Virus record (IMG/VR): IMGVR_UViG_3300021137_000021
Span: 1 to 54,028 of that record
Length of the DNA: 54,028 nucleotides
Source: a virus
Direction: 5' to 3' (one strand)
Both the position numbers and the translations under genes were made by a program. The notes under the pieces are model-generated. The model saw only the letters and a list, made by a program, of their open reading frames with translations. It searched no databases and was not told where the DNA came from. Shown here in pieces: positions 14,552-22,868 of this stretch (positions within the stretch are counted from its first letter, which is position 1; the number at the start of each line of letters is the position of its first letter).

Positions 14552-14827
14552 TTAGCGCCTAGGGATACGGTTTGGCAAACCACGGGCAGTTCTTGGGTTT
14601 ACCCCGGTGAAAAGCTGCTCAACTAGGTATGACAAAGTTAGCCCCACAAAAGTGGCAGCCAATGTGTAAACAGTTAGATACTTAAGTCGGGTATCCAGGT
14701 TTAGACAGAATAGAGTAGAAAGTACAAGGGATGCAAGTCCCCTCCACTTTCCTAGATTAAAGATTAGACCTTCTACCGCCGTTAAAATACAAGCGGTAGC
14801 AAGTCCGGCAATTAATATTGTGGTCAT
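14552..14827 (-). CDS. Small multi-pass membrane protein (possible holin)
   Basis: 91 residues. Hydrophobic segments at about 3-22, 29-44 and 51-73 would cross the membrane two or three times, and the C-terminus is basic ('RTARGLPNRIPRR'). Size, number of helices and charged tail suit a holin, and it is placed at the border between the tail operon and the replication operon. However, no endolysin lies next to it and holins cannot be recognised from sequence alone, so other small membrane roles are as likely. Confidence 0.4.
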   Translation of the reverse strand: MTTILIAGLATACILTAVEGLIFNLGKWRGLASLVLSTLFCLNLDTRLKYLTVYTLAATFVGLTLSYLVEQLFTGVNPRTARGLPNRIPRR

Positions 14828-14836
14828 GCCATCAGT

Positions 14837-17800
14837 TTACTGGCGGAAAACACACCTGTCAACTCCGAAGCTTTGACCGATGCTTGGAGTAGTCGGTGCA
14901 CAGGTTACTGTGTACACAGCGTAAGATGCATTAAGTGTTGTGGCAGATGAGAATGTGTTGCCAAGATATGCCCAACGATTAGTCTGTGTAACCGATGCGC
15001 TAACAGTTCTTGTTCCTGTTGTTGCAGGGATTAAGTTGTTGTTAGCGTCATAGAAGTTAACAGTCAATGTGTATGTTCCAACCGATGCTGCTGTAGGAAG
15101 GATCGCTACAGACGCATAGTAACCTTGACCTGGAACTACAGGCACATTAGCTGATGTGATTCCGTATGTTCCTGAAGCAGTAGAAGTAACCGCACAATAT
15201 GCTGACCCGTGACTTACGTTATCACCGAACAACGCTCCACGAGAAACTTTACGGGCAAGTGTTGCAGATGTTCCCGACCATGTTCCTAAGTTAACTTCAA
15301 AGGATGCTGCTGGCAACAATGAGGTTGTTAGCTCTGGAATAGGGTCTGTTGGGTAACCAAGCTTAATAGCCCATGTACTTCCTTGAGGCATATAGGTTCC
15401 CAAAGTATTTGTAAGACGAGACTGCTTTACAAATAGGTTATTAAACCAGCTGCTCTTACCACCATAGATAGAGGGGACTTGTCCTACCCACATATTGGTC
15501 GCATTGTTTCCTGGATTAGGCATTGAAGTTACAACATAGTTAGAGTTGTTTGCATCTAAGAACCCACTAGGAGTATTTCCATACTCTGCTTGAATACCGT
15601 CAATGTTAAAGAACTGAGTTGTGGCAATTGTATAACCAGGACCCCCAGTTGGGTAGAGCTGTGGAGGAAGCGCAATAGAGATCGTAACTGTAAAGGATGT
15701 TTCACCAGGTTGCAGTTGACGCAAGTTCCAGATACGAATCCACTGATACTGATCGTGTTGGTAAACTTCCATATTATTACTTGTAGTTAATCCATTACCG
15801 GAAGTACCAATAGTATATGTTCCTTCAGCTGCACGAACATCTGCAGATACTACAAAATCCTCACCACCAACAGCCGGAGCTGAAAGGTATACGGTGGTGC
15901 TTATGGACGCCCCGTTAATCTGTGCTTGACCAAATGTTGTGGCTGTACCTGTAGCAGTACTTGCAATAGTAAATGAGTAGACAGATCCAGAGGTAACTGT
16001 AGCAACAGAAGTAATTGTTGCTCCGGTCCAACCAGTAGGAGTAGTTGTATTAAAGGTAGGAGTAGATCCAACCATGTTGCCCCAAATAGCAACTGACTGA
16101 CCTACAGCAAATACTTGCAAGGTTCCAGAATAACGGTAGGTTACAGCTGATCCAGTAGAGCTAATTGCCGTAATAGTTACGGCAGGATATGAGACCTTAC
16201 CCATATATGTTCCATAGGCTGGGCCATATGTTGTAGGAACAATTCCTGTTGGAGGGTTTTGATAAGTTCCATCAGGATTAGTAAGACGAATAGCTGCTGG
16301 TTCTGGACCAGCATCTTGAGTAATAGTTGTTCCTGTAGCCGGTGTCCAAGTAGAAGTTCCCGACTCAAATGATGGGTTTTGAATATAATTAACTAGGTCT
16401 TTATATTCCCAAGTCGTATCTTGGCTGCTAATAAAATAGTTATTAATTGGATCAGCAGGAGCAGGAGCACCAGAACCAGAGAAGTATGTATTGAGAAATG
16501 GAGAGCTTTCAAACATCAAACCATCCATCCAAACAGTAGTTCCATTTCCTGTAAGGTCTGGAAATACAATAGAAACTTTAGCTAGAGGTTGCCCAGAATC
16601 TTTTTGTTGGTCTGGAGCAATAGCTGAAACAGATAGACGAGAAAGAGTAGGAACATACTGGATTGGGTAGCCATTATATGTTCCAGGACCAGTACCTTGA
16701 GAGTACTGTGGTACGGCGGTATCCACAATAGGATTGCCGCTTGTATCTAGTCGGTCAGTAGCTACAAGAGTTGTAGTAGCAGACTGAACGCTATAGATTG
16801 TTGGATCGTAATACTGTCCGTTTGAATCTGAAAGGATCTTTGTCTGAAGGGCATCTGTCTCACGATTTGAATACTCAATCTGAAGATAAGCACGGCCAGC
16901 ATTAGGATACTCAGAGCTTACATATGCACTAAAGGTATAGTTTTGTCCAGGTGTTACTGCAAACCATGTAGAAGATACCCATACCCCAGTACCAGACTGA
17001 ACAGTCAATTCACCCAAAGAATTTCCGTCCCAAAGACCGGAGTTGTATACAGTAGGGTCTTGGGCAAAAGATGCATTAGGAGAGGCAATCCATCCACCTA
17101 CACCATTTTCAAAGCTTGGGTTAGGAAGAAGATTTTCACGCTGTCCCTTTAGATAAAGGCGAATACGACGTGCGTCTTCAAATTCAAGACTGTTTTGATA
17201 CTCAGCAAGCTGACACATATCAATAGCGTAGCCGCATGTCTGTCCTGTATATGAACCTATATAAGAACCACTTATAGCAATTCCTGCATAGGCAGCATTA
17301 GATGGGGATAGTCTTCCATTTCTTCCTGAATCAGATTGACTAGTTGTTTCTAACCAAGAAGTACTATTTGCATAAACATATGTGGTTCCGCTTGTAGTAC
17401 CGTATGAAATAAATTTACCGTTTTGATCATACCAAATAATATTTATTGATACTGCTGATGGAGAAACAAACCCATTTAAACCCCGTACCCAAGCAGAAAA
17501 AAGATATCTAGTATTAGGTTTAATAGGTATTCCATATTTAATTACATCTGTAGGATCAGAATATCCTGTAGGAGAGCTTAAAGCTTTAGGTAAAAATATT
17601 GTGTCAGCGCCACCAGTAAACACGTGATAACCAAACCCTAATGAACGAGGTTTAAATAATGGGTCTGTAATCCAAGGAGTTGGTGGTGTAATACTAAAAC
17701 CAAATTCAGTTACAGCATTAGCATAAAGATGCTGAGTTATGCTAGATGCCCCACCATTTTGTGAAGTCCAACGACCAATACCTTCTTCAAATGAAGAGTC

Positions 17801-18583
17801 GTTATAATCAAGCATAAGGTTAGTTCCAATAACAACTTTGCTTGTGAGGTGAGTTAGGGCACCCGTATAGATTGTAAGGCCTGATGGAGTACCTTTATAC
17901 TTTTGAACTAAAAATCCTGCGGCTGAAAGGGAGCGATGGTATGTGTCGCCTAGAGCAGGCTCATAGTCAAAGCTATAGTCTCCCATCCTAGCCTTTGTAA
18001 TTTGGTTAGGGGTTAAGGAGTGATTAAATACGTTTCCAAGAAGCTGCGTCTCGCTTCTAAACAAGTCGTACTGAAATGATAATGCTGACAACATATTAAC
18101 AAAGTCATTGGTGTCTACTTCACCAGTAGCATCGCCTACACCATTTTGTGGATTAGTCCATGCCCTAGGAATCCAACGACTTACTGTAGTAAGGGTATCT
18201 TTATCTCCAACAATCATTGCATAGTCAGAGCCACAAAAGATCCAGTTACTTCCATTATAAAGCCAGATAGAGTAGGCAGCTTCTACATCAGAAGTACCTA
18301 GATTAATATCCGTATAGGCGGTAGTAAATCCAACGCTATATTTTTGCCCAGCTAGAATAATACCGTCGTAAGGATTATCTACAACACCCTTGTAGCTTTT
18401 TACAAGCATCCAAGCAATAGGCAATGGGTCCGTAGGGGTAGGGGTAATCTGTCCCCAAGTTAACTGAACAGTTCCGTAAGCAGAAGACTGAGCCTTTAAT
18501 TGGGCATTGTAATAGACAGCGTTAGGTGAAGCCTCACCATATTTAAATCCATTGTCATATAAACTTTGGCCATATGTTGCCAT
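14837..18583 (-). CDS. Large baseplate/receptor-type protein with four carbohydrate-binding-like modules
   Basis: 1248 residues, directly after baseplate J. The first 230 residues ('DNGFKYGEASPNAVYYNAQL', 'SALSFQYDLFRSETQLLG', then 'LGDTYHRSLSAAGFLVQKYK') resemble the tail protein found beside J in contractile tails, so it likely attaches to the baseplate. The rest is beta-rich and repeats the 'NPSFE..G...W' opening of CBM4/9-like modules four times, near residues 262, 485, 735 and 1090. A separate module near 799-889 belongs to the FCCH-like family seen in three other virion proteins. It would bind host-surface sugars. N-terminal assignment is moderate. Confidence 0.65.
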   Translation of the reverse strand: MATYGQSLYDNGFKYGEASPNAVYYNAQLKAQSSAYGTVQLTWGQITPTPTDPLPIAWMLVKSYKGVVDNPYDGIILAGQKYSVGFTTAYTDINLGTSDVEAAYSIWLYNGSNWIFCGSDYAMIVGDKDTLTTVSRWIPRAWTNPQNGVGDATGEVDTNDFVNMLSALSFQYDLFRSETQLLGNVFNHSLTPNQITKARMGDYSFDYEPALGDTYHRSLSAAGFLVQKYKGTPSGLTIYTGALTHLTSKVVIGTNLMLDYNDSSFEEGIGRWTSQNGGASSITQHLYANAVTEFGFSITPPTPWITDPLFKPRSLGFGYHVFTGGADTIFLPKALSSPTGYSDPTDVIKYGIPIKPNTRYLFSAWVRGLNGFVSPSAVSINIIWYDQNGKFISYGTTSGTTYVYANSTSWLETTSQSDSGRNGRLSPSNAAYAGIAISGSYIGSYTGQTCGYAIDMCQLAEYQNSLEFEDARRIRLYLKGQRENLLPNPSFENGVGGWIASPNASFAQDPTVYNSGLWDGNSLGELTVQSGTGVWVSSTWFAVTPGQNYTFSAYVSSEYPNAGRAYLQIEYSNRETDALQTKILSDSNGQYYDPTIYSVQSATTTLVATDRLDTSGNPIVDTAVPQYSQGTGPGTYNGYPIQYVPTLSRLSVSAIAPDQQKDSGQPLAKVSIVFPDLTGNGTTVWMDGLMFESSPFLNTYFSGSGAPAPADPINNYFISSQDTTWEYKDLVNYIQNPSFESGTSTWTPATGTTITQDAGPEPAAIRLTNPDGTYQNPPTGIVPTTYGPAYGTYMGKVSYPAVTITAISSTGSAVTYRYSGTLQVFAVGQSVAIWGNMVGSTPTFNTTTPTGWTGATITSVATVTSGSVYSFTIASTATGTATTFGQAQINGASISTTVYLSAPAVGGEDFVVSADVRAAEGTYTIGTSGNGLTTSNNMEVYQHDQYQWIRIWNLRQLQPGETSFTVTISIALPPQLYPTGGPGYTIATTQFFNIDGIQAEYGNTPSGFLDANNSNYVVTSMPNPGNNATNMWVGQVPSIYGGKSSWFNNLFVKQSRLTNTLGTYMPQGSTWAIKLGYPTDPIPELTTSLLPAASFEVNLGTWSGTSATLARKVSRGALFGDNVSHGSAYCAVTSTASGTYGITSANVPVVPGQGYYASVAILPTAASVGTYTLTVNFYDANNNLIPATTGTRTVSASVTQTNRWAYLGNTFSSATTLNASYAVYTVTCAPTTPSIGQSFGVDRCVFRQ

Positions 18584-18593
18584 TTATTATCCC

Positions 18594-20348
18594 TTACATT
18601 CCGCCTGATACTGTTACGTTTAGGTTAGCCGCTGTTAAGTATGCAATTTGATTTGCACTTAGTAAGATAGTTGCAGCACTTGCTGCACCTGTAGTGTTAA
18701 GCACGGTTACGTTAGCTGAGATAACTCCGTTAATTCCCTGCAGTGCTGAGGTTACTGCAGACAAAGCAATAGTCTCACCAAAAGTATTGTTGTCATAGCT
18801 AAACATGCCGCCCGTACCTAGCATAGCCTCATAGGCTGCTAGCTTTACATCTGAATTCTTATAGGCAGATGATACGTTTAGGGTTGCTGAGATATACACA
18901 GGGACATACTGTGGAGGCAAGATAGTAGTTGTTGATCCTACTAAAGTATTGTTAGCTAAAGCATTTGCAACATTTGTCTGTAGCGTTGTCCAAGCAGGGG
19001 TAACTGTTTGGTCAATGGCGTATCCTCCAGCAATAAGAGATGCTGTAGTGGTGTTAGCAATGGTAAAGCTAAATGGTGCTGTAGTAGTTACCCCAGTAAT
19101 TACTGAGCCTGTGGTGTTATATCCAGAAGGATTCATGCCCGTAATAACTACAGTATCTCCAGTTGAGAACTGATGTGCGTACAAGGTGTAGTAAGTTACC
19201 GCAGAACCAGTAGTAGCAACTGAGACAATAGTGGCTTGTGGGAATCCAGGGGCAGCGCTATTATCATTCATAGGTTGAATGTAAAGACGAACAGAAGAAT
19301 AGACGCTTGCCATAGCGCTAGCTTTTCCTACACCAGGGACAGTCAATGCAAGGTTTGCATAGTCAGCCAGTGTAACGGCTCTTCCTTGAGCCGCTAGTGC
19401 TGCTTTAATCTTTTTCTTAATCTGAGTAGAATCATCACCATCAGTTCCGCCAGTTGCTGGACCAGAATTGATTACTGTGAAGTATGTTGTAACTTGTGGG
19501 TCCAAGTTTCCAGGTACAAAGGTTAATGCATTGATTGCGCCGGAGTTAATATTTCCTGCAGCTCCTACGCTTGACTTGTAGAGGCAGCTTACAATCTGTC
19601 CGGCAGGAGGAATATAACCATTAACGTTATCTCCAAAGACAATGTCTACAGACCCATCTGCATTTCTTGCTGTAGTAAATACTGTGTCTGTTGGGCCCCA
19701 CTCAAGAAGGTTATCTACATATGTCCACGTGGTAAACGCAACACCTTGTCCAACGTATACGTTAATAGAGGAGTCAACTACTCCCAGATCAATAATAGAA
19801 AACAGTTGGTTCTCTAAACCAGACGAGGTTCCTAGATTTGCAGGCAGAGGCTTGTTGTATGTTGGATCAATAAGGTCAGGACGATCTGTATTAACCGTCT
19901 TTCCTTCTTGAGCTGGAAGAGTAATACTGGCTCCGCCAGAAACTGCAGTTGCTCCAGTAGTTACTTCAAAGTAAACCTGTGAGTATGGCCCAAATGATAG
20001 GGGAGCCATAACCTGCGTGCCTACGGGAATATCTATGGCATTAGAGGTGTTGTTAGTAAAGGTTACGTTAACTACTGCAGGCGTTGGTCCAGAGACGTGG
20101 TAGTCATATAGGCCAGCTAGGCTAAGAAGGGTAGAGGACTGGACTGCGGTATCAATGCTTGCCTCATTAGCAATGCGGTCTAGATAGTGAGACATGACAT
20201 CGCCCATATACGCAAAAGCTTCAATAAGCACGTTGCCTAGGTCTGAATAATCTGTAGGATCCCAAGAGGTGTTAGTCCTCTGACCAATCAAAGTAATTAG
20301 GTCATTCTTTAGAGAAGCAAAGTCCCTAGAGGTATAGTCAATTTGCAT
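18594..20348 (-). CDS. Baseplate J-like wedge protein
   Basis: 584 residues. The start 'MQIDYTSRDFASLKNDLITL' then 'DLGNVLIEAFAYMGDVMSHY' and 'LDRIANEASIDTAVQSSTLL' is the hallmark of the baseplate J/gp6 family, and 'KAALAAQGRAVTLADYANLA' is the conserved C-terminal-half motif. It forms the ring around the hub in contractile tails. Residues about 373-446 are an inserted FCCH-like module ('HQFSTGDTVVITGMNPSGYN'), which splits the usual J domain from its C-terminal beta-strand region. It follows gp25 by two bases, the canonical wedge order. Confidence 0.9.
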   Translation of the reverse strand: MQIDYTSRDFASLKNDLITLIGQRTNTSWDPTDYSDLGNVLIEAFAYMGDVMSHYLDRIANEASIDTAVQSSTLLSLAGLYDYHVSGPTPAVVNVTFTNNTSNAIDIPVGTQVMAPLSFGPYSQVYFEVTTGATAVSGGASITLPAQEGKTVNTDRPDLIDPTYNKPLPANLGTSSGLENQLFSIIDLGVVDSSINVYVGQGVAFTTWTYVDNLLEWGPTDTVFTTARNADGSVDIVFGDNVNGYIPPAGQIVSCLYKSSVGAAGNINSGAINALTFVPGNLDPQVTTYFTVINSGPATGGTDGDDSTQIKKKIKAALAAQGRAVTLADYANLALTVPGVGKASAMASVYSSVRLYIQPMNDNSAAPGFPQATIVSVATTGSAVTYYTLYAHQFSTGDTVVITGMNPSGYNTTGSVITGVTTTAPFSFTIANTTTASLIAGGYAIDQTVTPAWTTLQTNVANALANNTLVGSTTTILPPQYVPVYISATLNVSSAYKNSDVKLAAYEAMLGTGGMFSYDNNTFGETIALSAVTSALQGINGVISANVTVLNTTGAASAATILLSANQIAYLTAANLNVTVSGGM

Positions 20349-20350
20349 CG

Positions 20351-20740
20351 TTATCCCGCAATCGTTCCGTTGTAGTTAAGTAGATTACTGTTAACAGTAA
20401 CATTGGTAGTGGTATCGTCTGGCAAAGTAAGTTCTAAAGTTACGTATTCAATACCTTGTCCAGAACCTATGCCAAACAGAACATTGTTAACCTTGACCTC
20501 TGGAATCCAGGTAGCGATTGCTGACCGGATAGCTGCAGAGATTGCTGGCTGTGCCTGATTGTCATTTTCAAAGAGTGATGTACTCCAGTCTACGCCATAG
20601 GTAGGAAGCATAGGGCGCTGTCCAACACTAGTTGATAGAAGGGTCAAAACTCTATCCAAGTATATCTTAGGCGCATTACTTGTAGACCCTACAACCCCAG
20701 AGGTGTCTAGGGTATATGGGTAGTTAATACTAACACTCAT
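20351..20740 (-). CDS. Baseplate wedge protein, gp25/GPW family
   Basis: 129 residues from the ATG at 20740, which has GGAG eight bases upstream; a start six codons earlier overlaps the spike gene more and lacks this. The 'KIYLDRVLTLLSTSVGQRPM' helix, 'LPTYGVDWSTSLFENDNQAQ' and the helix 'ISAAIRSAIATWIPEVKVNN' are the gp25/W fold, shared with type VI secretion TssE. The usual E-P-R motif near the centre reads 'GQRPMLPTYG', keeping R-P. It joins wedge to sheath and triggers contraction. Confidence 0.9.
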   Translation of the reverse strand: MSVSINYPYTLDTSGVVGSTSNAPKIYLDRVLTLLSTSVGQRPMLPTYGVDWSTSLFENDNQAQPAISAAIRSAIATWIPEVKVNNVLFGIGSGQGIEYVTLELTLPDDTTTNVTVNSNLLNYNGTIAG

Positions 20741-21132
20741 GGTTGTACTCCGATCCATACAGGGTATTCAGGATCCCCAGCTTGAAACATTACCCAAACG
20801 TTTTGTCCAACTTTAGGTAGTACTGGAAGAACCGGCGTGCTCTTAGGAACAATAGTTAGGGCAGGAATAGATACTGAACCGCCTTGTGGATCTGCTGCAG
20901 TAGTGGCTGTAGTTGTTAGGGAAGCAGCTACTTGCGAAGCTAGATGTGTCATTGGTATACAGGCCGGAATCCAGTTTGTAATCTGTGTGCCATGAATCTG
21001 TGGGATCTGGACCTGAATCCTATATTTATTAATAGGGTCTGAAATGCTAGTTACAACAGCTGAGTATATTCCGTAGAATCGGTGGCGGCCCTGAGCATCA
21101 AGACCGTACTCTGTATCTTTTGGCAAAGTCAT
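20737..21132 (-). CDS. Baseplate spike/OB-fold protein (gp5/gpV-like)
   Basis: 131 residues. After 'LDAQGRHRFYGIYSAVVTSI' comes the OB-fold strand 'KYRIQVQIPQIHGTQITNWI' and the ending 'LPKVGQNVWVMFQAGDPEYP', which are the conserved ends of the gpV/gp5/VgrG OB domain ('G..V.V.F..GD...PV..G'). The protein is short: it has no lysozyme domain and no long beta-helix after the OB-fold, so the needle tip must be provided by another protein or by a short spike. An Ala/Thr-rich loop lies in the middle. It overlaps gp25 at its end and the hub C-part at its start. Confidence 0.82.
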   Translation of the reverse strand: MTLPKDTEYGLDAQGRHRFYGIYSAVVTSISDPINKYRIQVQIPQIHGTQITNWIPACIPMTHLASQVAASLTTTATTAADPQGGSVSIPALTIVPKSTPVLPVLPKVGQNVWVMFQAGDPEYPVWIGVQP

Positions 21133-21737
21133 CGCAGAACCTTTCCATTGCTCTTAGAGACCCATTGTACAGTTCTTTTCACGTTCTTTAGATTAGGTGC
21201 CTTACCTTTGCTAGTTCCTGAGACAGCAGGCACGGCAACCGGAGAAGTTGAGACTATAGCAGTAGGCTCACTAGCACTGCTTACTGGATCTAAGCTATTA
21301 GCATTGGGAGACAAAGAGTACTGAGAAAGCTGAGCACCGGAAGAGGTTAAGGACTGTCCAGCTAGGTCGCTTTGAATATCCCGAACCTGAGAATTCTTTG
21401 CTGCATTCGGGTTAGTATCTCCTATAACATCTGTGCCTACTTCAACCTTCATGGTGTACTTGGCTGGGGCACCACCAAAAATATGTCGAACAGATAGAAC
21501 AGTCCAATAACCTGACATACCATTTGGTAGACCATCTAAATAGATAGGGTCATATGGGCGAAGGTCTGCGTTACCTACAAGGATTACTTCCGCCCTATGC
21601 TGGTAACGATGAGCCTCAGAATAATTCTCAGCAATTAACTTAGACTCAGTAAGGCTAGTAGATACCTCATAAACATGGTGCTTTTGATAGCTAGCTTTTG
21701 GGGTTGAATTAGGAGTGTTGTTTGAAAAGTTGCTCAT
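21129..21737 (-). CDS. Tail hub C-terminal part (gpD-like)
   Basis: 202 residues. 'YQHRAEVILVGNADLRPYDP' followed by 'IYLDGLPNGMSGYWTVLSVR' and 'HIFGGAPAKYTMKVEVGTDV' matches the last domain of the gpD/gp27 hub family, which normally follows the earlier domains in one chain. Here those are encoded by the preceding gene (21734-22597) and the two overlap by four bases. After the domain is a Ser/Asn-rich tail ending 'KGKAPNLKNVKRTVQWVSKS'. It helps form the trimeric hub that carries the spike. Confidence 0.65.
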   Translation of the reverse strand: MSNFSNNTPNSTPKASYQKHHVYEVSTSLTESKLIAENYSEAHRYQHRAEVILVGNADLRPYDPIYLDGLPNGMSGYWTVLSVRHIFGGAPAKYTMKVEVGTDVIGDTNPNAAKNSQVRDIQSDLAGQSLTSSGAQLSQYSLSPNANSLDPVSSASEPTAIVSTSPVAVPAVSGTSKGKAPNLKNVKRTVQWVSKSNGKVLR

Positions 21738-22597
21738 TTTTTAAAGTAACTTTCATTAGGAATAACAATGCCTGGGTTAGTAGGAAGAGGTCCTTTATGA
21801 GGATGCTTAGACTTAATAAGCTTACCACTTTGCTTATCTGTTCCCGCAATAACTCTATCAACACGTATTCCCATCTCAGGGGATTGATCAGAAATTATAG
21901 GCTGGAATGCTAGGACTGTTCCAGTCATACGAAGTTCTCTTGGGGTTACACCAGTAGTCTCACTATCAACATATTTAAAGTAAGGTGCGCTGTTCTTTTT
22001 ATTCTGAAAGATTTTATCTTTAGATACAAAAAAGATTGTGGTATTTTCAACTAAGAAAGCAAACCCACTGACCTTAGCTAAACGAATAAACCATTGCCAG
22101 TAGCTCTCACCGGTATGGGCAATGCTGTCTTTTACACGGCCATGCTTTTGAGTAATTACCTCAAAGCCTTTTGACTTTCCTGCTGCAGTAACTGCCTGGT
22201 CAAAGGTCATGTTCTTATAGATCTTTTGATCAGTGTCTTTAAGAATAGCCGATGCCCCAACGCACACAATGTCTGTATTACCACCCTGGTGTGTATTATC
22301 CTGGCTTACGTGATTTACATACCCATGCCAAGTAGATGTTAACTTACCTGAACTAAAAGAAAAAATAACAGGGTCGTTAGAAACAATCGCCCCTCTTTTA
22401 AGCAAAGGCTTACCCTTAAAGTGCAGGACAAGACGATCATGTTGTTCAATATCTTGATGTAATTCTGCACCAATAAGTAAAAGATCCATATCAGGTGCTT
22501 TAGGAAAGTTAACAAAGAATGAACTATCGGCAGCATTAGAATGCCAAACAAAGTTTTGCTGTGCAGAAGTGTCTTGAGTAAAATTATTAGTTGCCAT
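21734..22597 (-). CDS. Tail hub N-terminal part (gpD/gp27-like)
   Basis: 287 residues. 'APDMDLLLIGAELHQDIEQH', 'DRLVLHFKGKPLLKRGAIVS', 'DPVIFSFSSGKLTSTWHGYV' and 'YKNMTFDQAVTAAGKSKGFE', then 'GESYWQWFIRLAKVSGFAFL' and 'VENTTIFFVSKDKIF', follow the domain order of the late-control D/hub family, including the conserved Q-x(n)-W-x-F-L-x-R-L-A-x-x-x-G helix. The chain ends 'TVLAFQPIISDQ' with a basic tail. The remaining hub domain is on the next gene. It lies between the LysM protein and the spike, as in other contractile tails. Confidence 0.75.
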   Translation of the reverse strand: MATNNFTQDTSAQQNFVWHSNAADSSFFVNFPKAPDMDLLLIGAELHQDIEQHDRLVLHFKGKPLLKRGAIVSNDPVIFSFSSGKLTSTWHGYVNHVSQDNTHQGGNTDIVCVGASAILKDTDQKIYKNMTFDQAVTAAGKSKGFEVITQKHGRVKDSIAHTGESYWQWFIRLAKVSGFAFLVENTTIFFVSKDKIFQNKKNSAPYFKYVDSETTGVTPRELRMTGTVLAFQPIISDQSPEMGIRVDRVIAGTDKQSGKLIKSKHPHKGPLPTNPGIVIPNESYFKK

Positions 22598-22868
22598 ATG
22601 GAACCCTTATAACTGTTCCCGGCAATATAGAGAATGGATCAGAGATCTCCGGATTGATGTCCATAATCTCCCACCAGTATTTAGATCCACCACAATAGAC
22701 AGCCGCTAAGTTTGCAAGACTATCCCCATCTTTCCAGGAGTATGTAAGATAGTTAACTGCTTTAGAACTTGGAAAAGCCCTGTATACAGAGATCTCATAA
22801 ACCCCTGTGTACTTATTAGGGGTTTGTCCAAGAGGACCATCATAGTATCTAGATACACGCTCAATCAT
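22587..22868 (-). CDS. LysM-domain baseplate protein (gp53-like)
   Basis: 93 residues. The C-terminal half 'YSWKDGDSLANLAAVYCGGS', 'KYWWEIMDINPEISDPFSIL', 'PGTVIRVPYGN' is a LysM domain (G-D-S-L..A..Y.G....W..I...N.....P..L.PG..I.VP), as in T4 gp53 and its relatives in contractile injection systems. It bridges hub and wedge by binding the J ring. The short N-terminal part 'SRYYDGPLGQTPNKYTG' is a tail-specific arm. It starts inside the stop of the CIS-tube-like protein (ATGA). Confidence 0.85.
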   Translation of the reverse strand: MIERVSRYYDGPLGQTPNKYTGVYEISVYRAFPSSKAVNYLTYSWKDGDSLANLAAVYCGGSKYWWEIMDINPEISDPFSILPGTVIRVPYGN

